A DNA stretch of 64,000 nucleotides from an uncultured Bacteroidales bacterium (lineage in GTDB: Bacteria; Bacteroidota; Bacteroidia; Bacteroidales; Paludibacteraceae), in the NCBI GenBank assembly GCA_902782665.1, contig CACZOA010000027.1, positions 1 to 64,000 of the forward strand, written 5' to 3'. Positions 34,088-42,679 of this stretch are shown here, in pieces. The position numbers and the translations under genes are program-made. How positions within the stretch are numbered: the first letter of the stretch is position 1; every line of letters begins with the position of its first letter. The notes under the pieces were generated by a model, which ran no database searches, was not told the DNA's origin, and saw only the letters and a program-made list of their open reading frames with translations.

Positions 34088-35425
34088 TTACTTGTTAAGG
34101 AGCTTCTTAAGCTCGATATTTGCGTTTACCATTTCAAGCACTGAGTTGACGTAGTTTGTCTGCGCTGTTGTAAGGTTCATGCTTGAATTTGTGACATCCA
34201 TACTTGAAGCACGTCCGTACTTGAATTTCTCTCCATAGCTGTTGAATACAGAAGACATTACATTGATGTTCTCTTTCTGCACTGTGTAGTTTTCGTATGC
34301 GGAAGTCAAGTTGTATTTCAATTGTTTCTCCTTAATCTTCAGTCCAATCTCAGTGTCTTCCACTGTGTTTGCTTGCTCAATCTGTGCGATTTTAGCCTCT
34401 TTCACAGCACATGTTCTTTTTCCAGAAGAGAAGATAGGAACAGTTAAAGTTGCTACAAATGTGTTTGTAGGTGTCATGTCGAAGTTCATTCCGTCTGTAA
34501 AGTAGTGCTTGTGTGTGTTTTGAAGAGCTACGCCTACAGTTGGGAAGAAAGCTGCGACAGCCATCTGTTTCTGCTTGTCTGTTATCTCAGAACTCTTTGT
34601 AAGCATCTGGTAGTCGAGATTTTGGTTCAAATCAAGATTTGAATTAGTAAGCTCAAGGATTGTACCGTCGTTTACAAGATCTTCAAATTTTTGATTTAGA
34701 GTGATTTCGACATCACTGTCAGCTCCAATATTCAGAATCAAAGCGTTATATAAAGCTTCTATAGAACGCTTTGTTGAGTTTACTGAACTTTTTATAGATG
34801 CGACCTGGACTGAGATTTGATCTGCGTCATTCTTTTCTGCAACACCTGCCTTGACAGCGTTTTCTGTCATAGATTTCAACTTCTCAAGGTTCTCTACGTT
34901 TGTTTCAAGAAGACGGACAGTTTCTTCAAGAGCAAGAATAGTAGTGTATGTTGACTCTACTTGATATTTTGTCTCTTGTTGGCTTTTCTGCACATTTATT
35001 TCCTGCATTTCTTTTGCCATACGTTGCATCTGAGCTCCGATGATTCCTTGGACAGACACTCCTGCAGAAGCTTGGAATGTCATCTGGCCGTAAGGATTCA
35101 TTTTCATTTTCTGCCCCATAAGTTCCATTTCCTGATTAAACATATTAGTGTATTGGAAATTTCCATCTATCTGAGGCAACATCTGTGCTATAGTCTGCCA
35201 ACGTTGCATTTCTGCTTTCTGTACGTCAAGGGATGCGTTTTTCAACTGACGGTTGTGCTCAAGAGCGTAGTTGATAGCGTCTTGAAGCGACAAACTCATT
35301 TTCTTGTCGTTTTGCTGTGTGACTGTTGAAGTCTGCTGCGTGCTTTCTGTGCCTTGTGCCACAATTCCTTGTGTGACGCTAAGCATTGCAATTAATGCTG
35401 TGGCTGAAAGTGTGATTCGTCTCAT
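34088..35425 (-). CDS. TolC-family outer-membrane efflux protein
   Basis: 445 residues with a signal peptide (MRRITLSATALIAMLSVTQGIVAQ) and two OEP repeats: LSLQDAINYALEHNRQLKNASLDVQKAEMQ and the matching second-half helix TAYENYTVQKENINVMSSV, with the family end SSMDVTNSSMNLTTAQTNYVNSVLEM. It forms the outer-membrane exit duct. It is first of the structural genes, 44 bases after tetR. Confidence 0.94.
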   Translation of the reverse strand: MRRITLSATALIAMLSVTQGIVAQGTESTQQTSTVTQQNDKKMSLSLQDAINYALEHNRQLKNASLDVQKAEMQRWQTIAQMLPQIDGNFQYTNMFNQEMELMGQKMKMNPYGQMTFQASAGVSVQGIIGAQMQRMAKEMQEINVQKSQQETKYQVESTYTTILALEETVRLLETNVENLEKLKSMTENAVKAGVAEKNDADQISVQVASIKSSVNSTKRSIEALYNALILNIGADSDVEITLNQKFEDLVNDGTILELTNSNLDLNQNLDYQMLTKSSEITDKQKQMAVAAFFPTVGVALQNTHKHYFTDGMNFDMTPTNTFVATLTVPIFSSGKRTCAVKEAKIAQIEQANTVEDTEIGLKIKEKQLKYNLTSAYENYTVQKENINVMSSVFNSYGEKFKYGRASSMDVTNSSMNLTTAQTNYVNSVLEMVNANIELKKLLNK

Positions 35426-35469
35426 ATTTATATTTCTTTAATTTCAGTTTGTAAGCTATATATGTTGAA

Positions 35470-36090
35470 TTATTGTCGTTTGTCTGCGATCCATGCGTCA
35501 ATGACTTTTCGTCCGTAATCAGTAGCTATGCCTCGCATAAAAATTCTCCATGATGTCGAGAATGTATCAAAATAAGACATTTTTGAATAGTCGAACATTG
35601 GATCTTGAGCCATAGCCTTCAATTGTGATACAAGTAATCTCGACATGATTTCAGGATTCAGACCTGGGTCAATCTCTGGTTCATGTCCGTCTTTTGCTTT
35701 TTGCCCTTCCCTTAACAGACGCTCAAAATATTCAAATTGGAGATCTTTGTTCTCCTTTTTCTTTTCGCTATGTGCGCTCTTCTTTATCTCCTCCAAAAAA
35801 GATTTGTGGGTGTTTCGCACATGTCTGATGAAGAGTTCGTTAAGACTTAGAATTCTTTCAAATGTAGAACTATAATCTTTGTTTAAGATGGATTCAAATT
35901 TGCTTCTTAGTTCCTTAACGAATTTTTGGCAACAAAGTTGAATGAGCTCATCTCGACTTTGTATTGTCTCGTAAAGAGTGCGTTTTGATATGCCTAAAGC
36001 AGATGAGATGTCGTCCATTTTGACATCTTTTATGCCTTGACTTTCAAATAACTTGGTAGATGTGTCGATTATCGAATCTATCAAACTCAT
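35470..36090 (-). CDS. TetR-family repressor of the efflux operon
   Basis: 206 residues. The N-terminal TetR helix-turn-helix is VKMDDISSALGISKRTLYETIQSRDELI (about 24-51); the rest is a helical ligand-binding and dimerisation domain. It is first in the operon tetR-tolC-adaptor-pump-PG0541. Two inverted repeats lie in its promoter, one just downstream of the start site and one over the -33 element, so autorepression that also controls the pump is likely. The inducer is unknown. Confidence 0.93.
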   Translation of the reverse strand: MSLIDSIIDTSTKLFESQGIKDVKMDDISSALGISKRTLYETIQSRDELIQLCCQKFVKELRSKFESILNKDYSSTFERILSLNELFIRHVRNTHKSFLEEIKKSAHSEKKKENKDLQFEYFERLLREGQKAKDGHEPEIDPGLNPEIMSRLLVSQLKAMAQDPMFDYSKMSYFDTFSTSWRIFMRGIATDYGRKVIDAWIADKRQ

Positions 36091-36106
36091 TTTTAATTAA
36101 TTTTAT

Positions 36107-36122
36107 AAGATTAATTAATCTT
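36107..36122. promoter_or_regulatory. Candidate TetR operator (16-base palindrome)
   Basis: AAGATTAATTAATCTT is a perfect palindrome placed just downstream of the tetR -7 element, where a repressor would block the polymerase. Chance is a concern because the sequence is AT-rich. Confidence 0.45.
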
Positions 36123-36134
36123 TATTAGACGTTG

Positions 36135-36164
36135 CAAATTTAGCCTATAAAACTCAGAAAACAA
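36135..36164 (-). promoter_or_regulatory. Promoter of the tetR-efflux operon
   Basis: On the minus strand TTG (36164-36162), 19 bases, then TAAATTTG (36142-36135). A second inverted repeat, AAAACTCA-N10-TGAGTTTT (36149-36174), spans the -33 element and is another operator candidate. Confidence 0.7.
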
Positions 36165-36598
36165 AATGAGTTTTCAAAATAATGCTATAAAAAATGAAAA
36201 TTAACAATTTTTAAGACTTCTTTTTGCCCAATCAGTTTAATTTCTTGAATATATGATCATGATTTTATTTTGCTATTTTAATAAGTATGTGATAGCTGGA
36301 TAAAACGTATATATAAATATGTAATAGGGATGTGAAGATTTAAGCATATATTAAAGACTGTATAGTATAGTAGTGGTATTTAGTATGACAAATTCACACA
36401 AAAAACAATCATATTGTAAGTATGAGTGTAATTAGTTTATCAATATTTGTATAAAAGTTAGGTGGAAAACCAGTGTGATTGTAAAAAAATGTTACGATTT
36501 AATAAAATACTCTAAAAAAGTTATATATTTGTGGCAAAGAAACGTGATAAAGAAAAGAAAATAATAAAAAATATATAAATTTCATTCTACACGAAAAG

Positions 36599-38086
36599 AT
36601 GAAAAAGATTTTAACTTTAGCGTGTGCAGCGGTTGCAGGAATTACTGCTGCTACAGCTCAAACAGAGTCTAATCAGTGGGCTGTTGGTGTCTACGGAGGT
36701 TTGACAGAGTATGAAGGAGAGCTTGCGAGCAACATGATGGGTATCCTAAAGGATAACTATAGTTTCTACGGACACGGAGCTATCTCAGTCAACCGCTTTT
36801 TGAACAAGCGTTGGGATGTGGCATTCTTCGGTTCTTATGGATTGTTGGGCGCAAAGAAAGAGGGAATTGAGTTTGATAATGAGAACAACAGAGGTTCTCT
36901 AGTTCTTGGAACAAACTCAAGTAACAATGCTGAGATGAAGTTGACAGAGGCTTATGGTGATTTGACAGCAGCTTTCAAGTTCGTTACTAAGGATTCTTGC
37001 CGTTTCAGCCCATACATTTTCGCAGGTGCTGGTTATCGTTATTTGATGGTTAAGGATGCAGACAAGTACATCGGTCAGGAGGGTGGAGACCCAGTTATCG
37101 TTGCCGGTCTTGGATGTGACTTTAAGATCAATGATCGTTTGGCTTTGACTTACACAGCACGTTATGGTTACACTCTAGGTGATGATAAGGACCAGTATGA
37201 GTGTGGTAGCGCTAAAGATCAGCAGTTGATGCATAGCCTAGGTTTGAAGATCTGTTTCGGATCTCCAAAGGATTCAGATAAGGATGGTGTTGAGGATAAG
37301 CTTGACAAATGTCCAAACACTCCACTTGGAGTTGCTGTAGACGCAAATGGTTGTCCACTTGATGAGGATAAGGATGGTGTTCCAGATTACCTAGACAAGT
37401 GTAAGGGTACTCCTGCTGGTGTAACTGTTGACTCACTTGGTTGTCCAGTTGATACAGACGGTGACGGTGTTGCTGATTACCTAGACAAGTGTGCTGACAC
37501 TCCTAAGGAGGCTGAGGTAGACGAGAACGGATGTCCTAAGGATACAGACGGTGACGGTGTTGCTGATTATCTAGACAAGTGTCCTGGTACTCCTGCTGAG
37601 GCTAGAGGTTATGTAGATGAGAACGGTTGCCCAACAGATAAGGACGGTGACGGTGTATTCGATTACGAGGATAAGTGTCCTGAGACTCCAGGTATCAAGG
37701 AGAACAAGGGATGTCCAGAAATCAAGGCTGAGGTTAAGCAGTTGTTCAAGAAGGCACTTAACGGTATCCAGTTTGAGACTGGTAAGGCTAAGATCAAGGG
37801 TAAGACTTCATTCGCAATCCTAGACGATGTTGTAAAGGTAATGCAGGAGAACCCAGCATACAAGTTGAATATCGGTGGTCACACAGATAACGTAGGTAAT
37901 GCAGAGAAGAACATGCAGCTTTCTAAAGAGCGTGCAGCTTCTGTAAGAGAGTACCTAATCAGCAAGGGTGTTGAGGAGTCTCGTTTGGCTGCTGCAGGTT
38001 ACGGTGATACTCAGCCAGTTGCAGACAACAAGACTGCAAAGGGTCGTGCAGAGAACCGTCGTGTTGCATTCGTTGTTGAGTTCTAA
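36599..38086 (+). CDS. OmpA-family outer-membrane protein with thrombospondin type 3 repeats
   Basis: 495 residues. The signal peptide is MKKILTLACAAVAGITAATAQ. Residues about 22-220 form an OmpA-like beta-barrel. Residues about 223-375 hold five calcium-binding thrombospondin type 3 repeats (DTDGDGVADYLDKC and variants, with ENGCP links). The last 120 residues are the OmpA peptidoglycan-binding domain (IGGHTDNVGNAEKNMQLS, RVAF). It is an abundant anchor between outer membrane and cell wall, and the codon use is strongly biased as for highly expressed genes. Near-identical repeats at DNA level come from the protein repeats. Confidence 0.95.
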   Translation: MKKILTLACAAVAGITAATAQTESNQWAVGVYGGLTEYEGELASNMMGILKDNYSFYGHGAISVNRFLNKRWDVAFFGSYGLLGAKKEGIEFDNENNRGSLVLGTNSSNNAEMKLTEAYGDLTAAFKFVTKDSCRFSPYIFAGAGYRYLMVKDADKYIGQEGGDPVIVAGLGCDFKINDRLALTYTARYGYTLGDDKDQYECGSAKDQQLMHSLGLKICFGSPKDSDKDGVEDKLDKCPNTPLGVAVDANGCPLDEDKDGVPDYLDKCKGTPAGVTVDSLGCPVDTDGDGVADYLDKCADTPKEAEVDENGCPKDTDGDGVADYLDKCPGTPAEARGYVDENGCPTDKDGDGVFDYEDKCPETPGIKENKGCPEIKAEVKQLFKKALNGIQFETGKAKIKGKTSFAILDDVVKVMQENPAYKLNIGGHTDNVGNAEKNMQLSKERAASVREYLISKGVEESRLAAAGYGDTQPVADNKTAKGRAENRRVAFVVEF

Positions 38087-38108
38087 TCAGAATTAACAAT
38101 AGATATTT

Positions 38109-38146
38109 GAGAAAGAATCGTTCCGACGGTTCTTTCTCTTTTTTTG
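38109..38146 (+). terminator. Terminator of the OmpA-like gene
   Basis: GAGAAAGAATCG-TTCCGA-CGGTTCTTTCTC (one G-T pair) followed by seven T. Confidence 0.92.
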
Positions 38147-38162
38147 GTTTCAACTTTCAACT

Positions 38163-38726
38163 ATGAGTGGTATGATAGAAGATTCAGAAGACGATATTAT
38201 AGTTTGGGAAAATTCGACAGCTCCTTCGCCAAAAAAATCTGAAGAAGAGATTCATGCAGTCGATAACGAGGGATTTCAGGAGATAGGAGAAGACGAGAAT
38301 GATACAGATTTGGTTGGATCTGATTGTGATATTGAAGAGAATGAAGATGTTGAAGATTCAGATAATTCCGTCTACGAAAAGAAGTACTACAAAATAGGTG
38401 AAGTCGAATCAATAATTGGGGAAACCCAATCGACAATACGTTTTTGGGAAGACTCTTTTGCTGAGTTGGGGAAAAATTTTTGTAGCCAACGTTCACGAGG
38501 AGGTACTCGAAAATACACAAAAGAGAATATTGAAAATCTGAAATTGTTGCAACAGTTGCTTAGAGAGCGACGTCTTACAATAGAGGGTGCTATTTCAGAA
38601 ATCAAAAGCGAAAGAAAGCGAAATGTCAAAGAAAGGGCATTAATTCTTTTGAAGGAGACGAGAGATGAGCTTAACAATCTAATAGATGCTTACAATTACG
38701 TCCTTCACAAAAATGTTGACAAATAG
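38163..38726 (+). CDS. MerR-family transcriptional regulator
   Basis: 187 residues. The first 75 are acidic and disordered (Glu, Asp, Ser, Asn). The MerR DNA-binding domain follows at about 78-150: YYKIGEVESIIGETQSTIRFWE, RGGTRKYTKENIENLKLLQQLLRERRLTIEGA, then a short helix. No metal-binding cysteines or drug-binding domain are seen. The related Bacteroidota proteins are short MerR regulators with an N-terminal acidic arm. Target genes are unknown. Confidence 0.9.
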   Translation: MSGMIEDSEDDIIVWENSTAPSPKKSEEEIHAVDNEGFQEIGEDENDTDLVGSDCDIEENEDVEDSDNSVYEKKYYKIGEVESIIGETQSTIRFWEDSFAELGKNFCSQRSRGGTRKYTKENIENLKLLQQLLRERRLTIEGAISEIKSERKRNVKERALILLKETRDELNNLIDAYNYVLHKNVDK

Positions 38727-38798
38727 TCCTGAAAAAAATGTTTGGTCGGTTTTTTTTGCCTATTTGCTGATATTAATTGATTTTTAAATACGTAAATT

Positions 38799-38829
38799 TT
38801 GTTTTTGTTAAGTCGAATAGATACATTTG
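38799..38829 (+). promoter_or_regulatory. Promoter of the CotH-domain gene
   Basis: TTG (38799-38801), 20 bases, then TACATTTG (38822-38829), a full consensus 30 bases before the ATG. Confidence 0.75.
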
Positions 38830-38858
38830 CGTGTCTGTACAATTGTAATAGGGATAAT

Positions 38859-41800
38859 ATGAAGAACATGATACTAAGAAAACTTACAACTATTATGTTG
38901 CTCGCCACATCATTAGGAATGTCGGCTACTGTCAAGATCAATGAGATCATGCCATGCAATATTTCTGCATATATGGATGGTAGCACTTATGATTTTCCTT
39001 CGTGGATCGAGTTCTATAATGATGGTGATGCTGTTGATTTGAAAGGAGCAATTGTAACTGCTTATAAAGAGTCAGGCAAGGTTGATTGGACAGGTGAGTT
39101 TAAGGAAAGCCATAAGATTCCAGAGGGATATAGTATTCTTGCATTTTATGGAGACGAGGAGGTAAAACCGTCGTCTTCTACAATATTGGGTAGCTTCCCA
39201 AAGAATTTGGAGTATAAAGCAGGAAAGTTGGAGATTAAATTTGCTGATGGCAAAACTATTTCAATGACTTATCCGTTGCAATTGCCAAATGTTTCTTATG
39301 GTGATGGAGGTTATATGGAGCCAACTCCGAAAACCAAGAACTCTAAGGCGTTTTCAAGCCGTGTGCCAACTCCAAAATTTGTCACGAAACCAGGTTTCTA
39401 TTTTGGAGAGGAAAGCAAAAAGATATCGCTATCTTGTGATATGGAAGGTGCTGTGATATATTATACGACAGATGGCTCTACACCTACAGAGGAGAGCAAG
39501 TTGTATGAAGGGCCTATTGAAATCAAGGAAAATAAACCAATTAGAGCGAAAGCCTTTGTTGAAGGACAATTGGCAAGTGATGTTTTGACTGGTACTTTCA
39601 TTTTAAAATCTCCTTATTCTGAGAGTTGTACAGGAAAAGATCTTCCTGTTGTAGCCATTGTTACAGATGAAGTGTTCCTTAAAGATGATGAAATAGGAAT
39701 ATGTGTTAAGGGAACTAATGGTGTGGCTGGTCCATCATCTTGTGTTGGAGAAAAAGCCAATTATAACAGAGATTGGAGTCGCCCTGCATTTTTTGAATAT
39801 TTTGAAGATGGAGATTTGAAGTGTAGCCAGAAAATAGAGATAGGTGTGACTGGTGGATGCTCACGTCAAGAGTCATATAAGGTGAAAAGTATGAAGATGA
39901 AGGCATCCAAGAAAACAGGAAACAATCGTTTTGGCTATACTAAATTTTTCAAGGATAAACCTTTCAAGGAGGTGAAGAGTCTGCAAATCCGTAACGGTGG
40001 TAATGGATACGGTTCTTTGAGATGCCGAGATGGCTTCATGCAGTCGTTAGGTAAAGAAATGGGTATTGATTATCAGGGCTATCAGCCTGTCGCATACTAT
40101 ATAAATGGTAAGTATCATGGCTTGATGGGTTTACGTGAGCGTACAAATGAGGATTATGTTTTCCATAATTATGGTTTGGATGAGGATGAGGTTGATGAGG
40201 TATCTCTCAAACTAGAGCAGGTGTTTGTTGTGGCAGGTTCTGGTGATCCTTACCATGAGATGATTTCATATGTGGAAAATCATTATTCTGATCCTGACTT
40301 CTATGAACAACTTTCTTTGAGAATGGACATTGACGAATATATCCATTTCCAAATTTTGGAGCAGTTTATCGTAAATACAGACTGGCCGGGAAACAACACA
40401 AAAATTTGGAGAAAAAAGAAGGGAGGAAAATTCCGTTGGATCGTCTATGACACAGACTTTGGATACGGAATGTATAGTGATTGGGCACCAAACTATTGTA
40501 ATGCTAATCTGAATATGATGGATTTTGCAATGGGTGTTGGAGATGCTGTAAACTGGGGAAATGGTTATGATTTGGGTGGAGGATCATACCAGTTCAATGA
40601 AAAGGCAAAGTGGAAAACAACATTGTTCTATCATTGCATGCAGAACGAAGATTTCAAATGGCGTTTTGCAACAGAGTTCCTTAAGCAGTTGAATACAAAT
40701 TTGACTGAGGAGAGGATTATGGCAAAATGGGATTCCATCGCTTCTTTGGTCAAGAAAGACTTCTGTGCCACAAAAGAGGTATCTGGAAGTGTAAATGATT
40801 ATACAGATGGAATAAAATCGTTTACTTCAACAAGATGTCGTAAAATTAAGGAACAGTTGCTTTCTAGGTTCGATATGTCTGACACAAAGGTGAAGTTTGA
40901 TTTCAAGGTCATTTTGCCTGATGAATTGTCATCTGTCGACTATTTGTTAAATAAGGAGTTGAAGAATGATGTCTCTTACAGTATGTCGGCATATGTTGGT
41001 CAGAAAATCAAGATTGAGCCGGAATTGCCTGCTGGCTATAAAGTCAAGAATTGGCATTTGTCTGATTCTCTTGTGGATACTAGAGATTTGATCACAAAGG
41101 CTACTGAATGGACATATTTCTATGATAGCATTATGCCAGCCAAGAATTGGATGGCAACAGATTATGATGATTCCAAGTGGTCTGTAGGAAAAGGAAAATT
41201 CGGATATGCTAGTGATAGAGATTATGATACTAAGTTGGATTATGGTAAGGATAAGGAGAACAAGTATCTGACAGCATATTTCCGTACAACAGTTGATTGT
41301 GACAGAGACAATGAATTCAAAAAAGTCTCGTTTAAGGTTATGTATGACGACGCTGCTGTTGTCTATGTGAATGGCACCAAAGTGGCAGTTTACAATTTGC
41401 CTAAAGATACAACATATACTTATGACATGTTGGCTGTTGTGGAAGATGGATATGTAAACGACGATGAGGCTTCATTCTCAATTGATGGATCTTTGTTCAA
41501 AAAAGGTAAGAATGTGATTGCGGTAGAGATTCATCAGAACGAGCCTGAAAGTTCGGATATGACAATGAAGTTGACAGCATCTTCTGTTTCTACTGCTAAG
41601 TCTGAAGTTGAGGGTGATATCTTTGAAGGAAAAGTCGGAAAGGATATGACAGTTAAGTTGTATGTTGAGGAAGATCCAGACTATAGCAGACCACAGTTGT
41701 TCATCAATGAGGTTTGTTCTTCTAACAACAAGACAGTTGATGAGTTTGGAGAAAAACCAGATTGGATTGAAATTTACAACGCTGGCGATACGGATGTTGA

Positions 41801-42443
41801 TTTGGCAGATATGATTTTGGTAAATAAGACAAAAGCTAAAACACATGTCTTCCCAAGATTCCAGTCTGATTCAACAACAGTTCCTGCTAATGGAAGAATA
41901 TTGCTTTGGGCAGACGGTAATGCCGATGAAGGTCCACGTCACTTGAATTTCAAACTTTCTGCGGATGTCTCTCAGCAGTTGATCTTGATGCAGACCTACA
42001 AGGGTAAGAACGATACATTGGATGTTTTCGCTACCCAGACACATCCTAAGAACGGAAGTTATGGACGTAAAACAGATGGATCTAGTGACATAGTTGTTTT
42101 TGCAAATTGTTCGACAACGGCTAATTTCGGTTATGCGATAGCATCTCCTCGTGATGGTAATGGAGACGTTTTGTGTGATGCGGATATTATGGCAGGAGAA
42201 AAATTGCTTGACACAGGTATTGTGATCTATCCTAATCCAGTGGATAATACATTGTTTGTAGAGGTTAACTCAAAAGGCTCTCATCAAATTCAGATCACAG
42301 ATTGTATGTCACGTAGAGTGGTTGAACAATATTCTGATGAGAATGTGACAGCGGTTGATGTGAATAAATTGACTTCAGGTGTTTATGTCATCTCAGTCAT
42401 CACAGATGAGTCAACTTATACGACAAGATTTATCAAGAAGTAA
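38859..42443 (+). CDS. Secreted CotH/lamin-tail protein with T9SS sorting domain
   Basis: 1194 residues from ATG 38859 (MKNMILRKLTTIMLL); upstream in-frame sequence is the promoter. In order: a signal peptide; a first lamin-tail domain (about 25-140, INEIMPCN...WIEFYNDGD); a chitobiase/FN3-like domain (about 165-250, YYTTDGSTPTEESKLYEGP); a CotH kinase-like domain (about 255-660, with RERTNEDYVFHN and WIVYDTDFGYGMYSD); a jelly-roll domain (about 745-905); a second lamin-tail domain (about 930-1060, INEVCSSNNKT...WIEIYNAGD); and a C-terminal T9SS type A sorting domain (about 1115-1194, IYPNPVDNTLFVEV...LTSGVYVISV). It should be exported and surface-attached. Whether the CotH domain phosphorylates proteins here is unknown. 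Confidence 0.9.
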   Translation: MKNMILRKLTTIMLLATSLGMSATVKINEIMPCNISAYMDGSTYDFPSWIEFYNDGDAVDLKGAIVTAYKESGKVDWTGEFKESHKIPEGYSILAFYGDEEVKPSSSTILGSFPKNLEYKAGKLEIKFADGKTISMTYPLQLPNVSYGDGGYMEPTPKTKNSKAFSSRVPTPKFVTKPGFYFGEESKKISLSCDMEGAVIYYTTDGSTPTEESKLYEGPIEIKENKPIRAKAFVEGQLASDVLTGTFILKSPYSESCTGKDLPVVAIVTDEVFLKDDEIGICVKGTNGVAGPSSCVGEKANYNRDWSRPAFFEYFEDGDLKCSQKIEIGVTGGCSRQESYKVKSMKMKASKKTGNNRFGYTKFFKDKPFKEVKSLQIRNGGNGYGSLRCRDGFMQSLGKEMGIDYQGYQPVAYYINGKYHGLMGLRERTNEDYVFHNYGLDEDEVDEVSLKLEQVFVVAGSGDPYHEMISYVENHYSDPDFYEQLSLRMDIDEYIHFQILEQFIVNTDWPGNNTKIWRKKKGGKFRWIVYDTDFGYGMYSDWAPNYCNANLNMMDFAMGVGDAVNWGNGYDLGGGSYQFNEKAKWKTTLFYHCMQNEDFKWRFATEFLKQLNTNLTEERIMAKWDSIASLVKKDFCATKEVSGSVNDYTDGIKSFTSTRCRKIKEQLLSRFDMSDTKVKFDFKVILPDELSSVDYLLNKELKNDVSYSMSAYVGQKIKIEPELPAGYKVKNWHLSDSLVDTRDLITKATEWTYFYDSIMPAKNWMATDYDDSKWSVGKGKFGYASDRDYDTKLDYGKDKENKYLTAYFRTTVDCDRDNEFKKVSFKVMYDDAAVVYVNGTKVAVYNLPKDTTYTYDMLAVVEDGYVNDDEASFSIDGSLFKKGKNVIAVEIHQNEPESSDMTMKLTASSVSTAKSEVEGDIFEGKVGKDMTVKLYVEEDPDYSRPQLFINEVCSSNNKTVDEFGEKPDWIEIYNAGDTDVDLADMILVNKTKAKTHVFPRFQSDSTTVPANGRILLWADGNADEGPRHLNFKLSADVSQQLILMQTYKGKNDTLDVFATQTHPKNGSYGRKTDGSSDIVVFANCSTTANFGYAIASPRDGNGDVLCDADIMAGEKLLDTGIVIYPNPVDNTLFVEVNSKGSHQIQITDCMSRRVVEQYSDENVTAVDVNKLTSGVYVISVITDESTYTTRFIKK

Positions 42444-42472
42444 AAAAGTTTTACAAAAAAGTGCAAGATAAA

Positions 42473-42502
42473 TTGTCATAATCTCATTTTTATGTAATTT
42501 TG
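42473..42502 (+). promoter_or_regulatory. Promoter of the his operon
   Basis: TTG (42473-42475), 19 bases, then TAATTTTG (42495-42502), a full consensus. Transcription would start near 42509, about ten bases before the leader peptide ATG. Confidence 0.75.
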
Positions 42503-42519
42503 TAGAAAATATTAAGAAA

Positions 42520-42609
42520 ATGAGATTTCGCAGATTACATAAGCACCATCATGAGCATTGTATAGAAAATGATGCAAGTGAGCTTTGTGTGTGTTCTGCA
42601 AAACATTAA
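42520..42609 (+). CDS. hisL: Histidine operon leader peptide
   Basis: A 29-residue peptide with sequence MRFRRLHKHHHEHCIENDAS... and ending SAKH. Five of the seven codons at positions 7-13 are His (CAT/CAC). It starts about ten bases after the predicted transcription start and is followed 11 bases after its stop by a terminator, which is in turn 24 bases before hisG. This is the classical layout of ribosome-mediated attenuation: if His-tRNA is scarce the ribosome stalls on the His codons and the terminator does not form. The peptide needs no function of its own. The name hisL follows the enteric analogue by arrangement, not by homology. Confidence 0.85.
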   Translation: MRFRRLHKHHHEHCIENDASELCVCSAKH

Positions 42610-42634
42610 ATAGAGGAACGAAGGAGGCTTACTT
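42576..42634 (+). promoter_or_regulatory. Antiterminator pairing of the his attenuator
   Basis: CAAGTGAGCT (42575-42584), inside the leader peptide gene after the His codons, can pair over ten bases (two G-U) with GGCTTACTTG (42626-42635), which contains most of the 5' arm of the terminator. The two structures exclude each other. A further pairing GCA(cc)ATCAT (42543-42552) with ATGATGC (42569-42575) could hold the upstream arm when the ribosome does not stall. Confidence 0.6.
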
Positions 42635-42655
42635 GAAAGGTAGGTCTCCTTTTTT
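42621..42655 (+). terminator. Attenuator terminator of the his operon
   Basis: AAGGAGGCTTAC-TTGAAAG-GTAGGTCTCCTT (12-base stem with two G-T pairs) followed by a run of T. It lies between the leader peptide and hisG. Confidence 0.85.
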
Positions 42656-42679
42656 ATAAAACCATTACAAATTCAAATT

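Larger units (their letters stand above)
36091..36598. promoter_or_regulatory. Divergent regulatory region between tetR and the OmpA-like gene
   Basis: 508 AT-rich bases without a gene. On the left it has the tetR promoter and two inverted repeats. On the right TATATTTG (36524-36531) is a -7 element 68 bases before the OmpA-like ATG, without TTG at -33. The centre (about 36190-36500) shows nothing I can name. Confidence 0.5.

Noticed and set aside
37260-37700. DNA tandem repeats in the OmpA-like gene
   Set aside because: They are explained by the thrombospondin type 3 protein repeats and need no separate DNA element.
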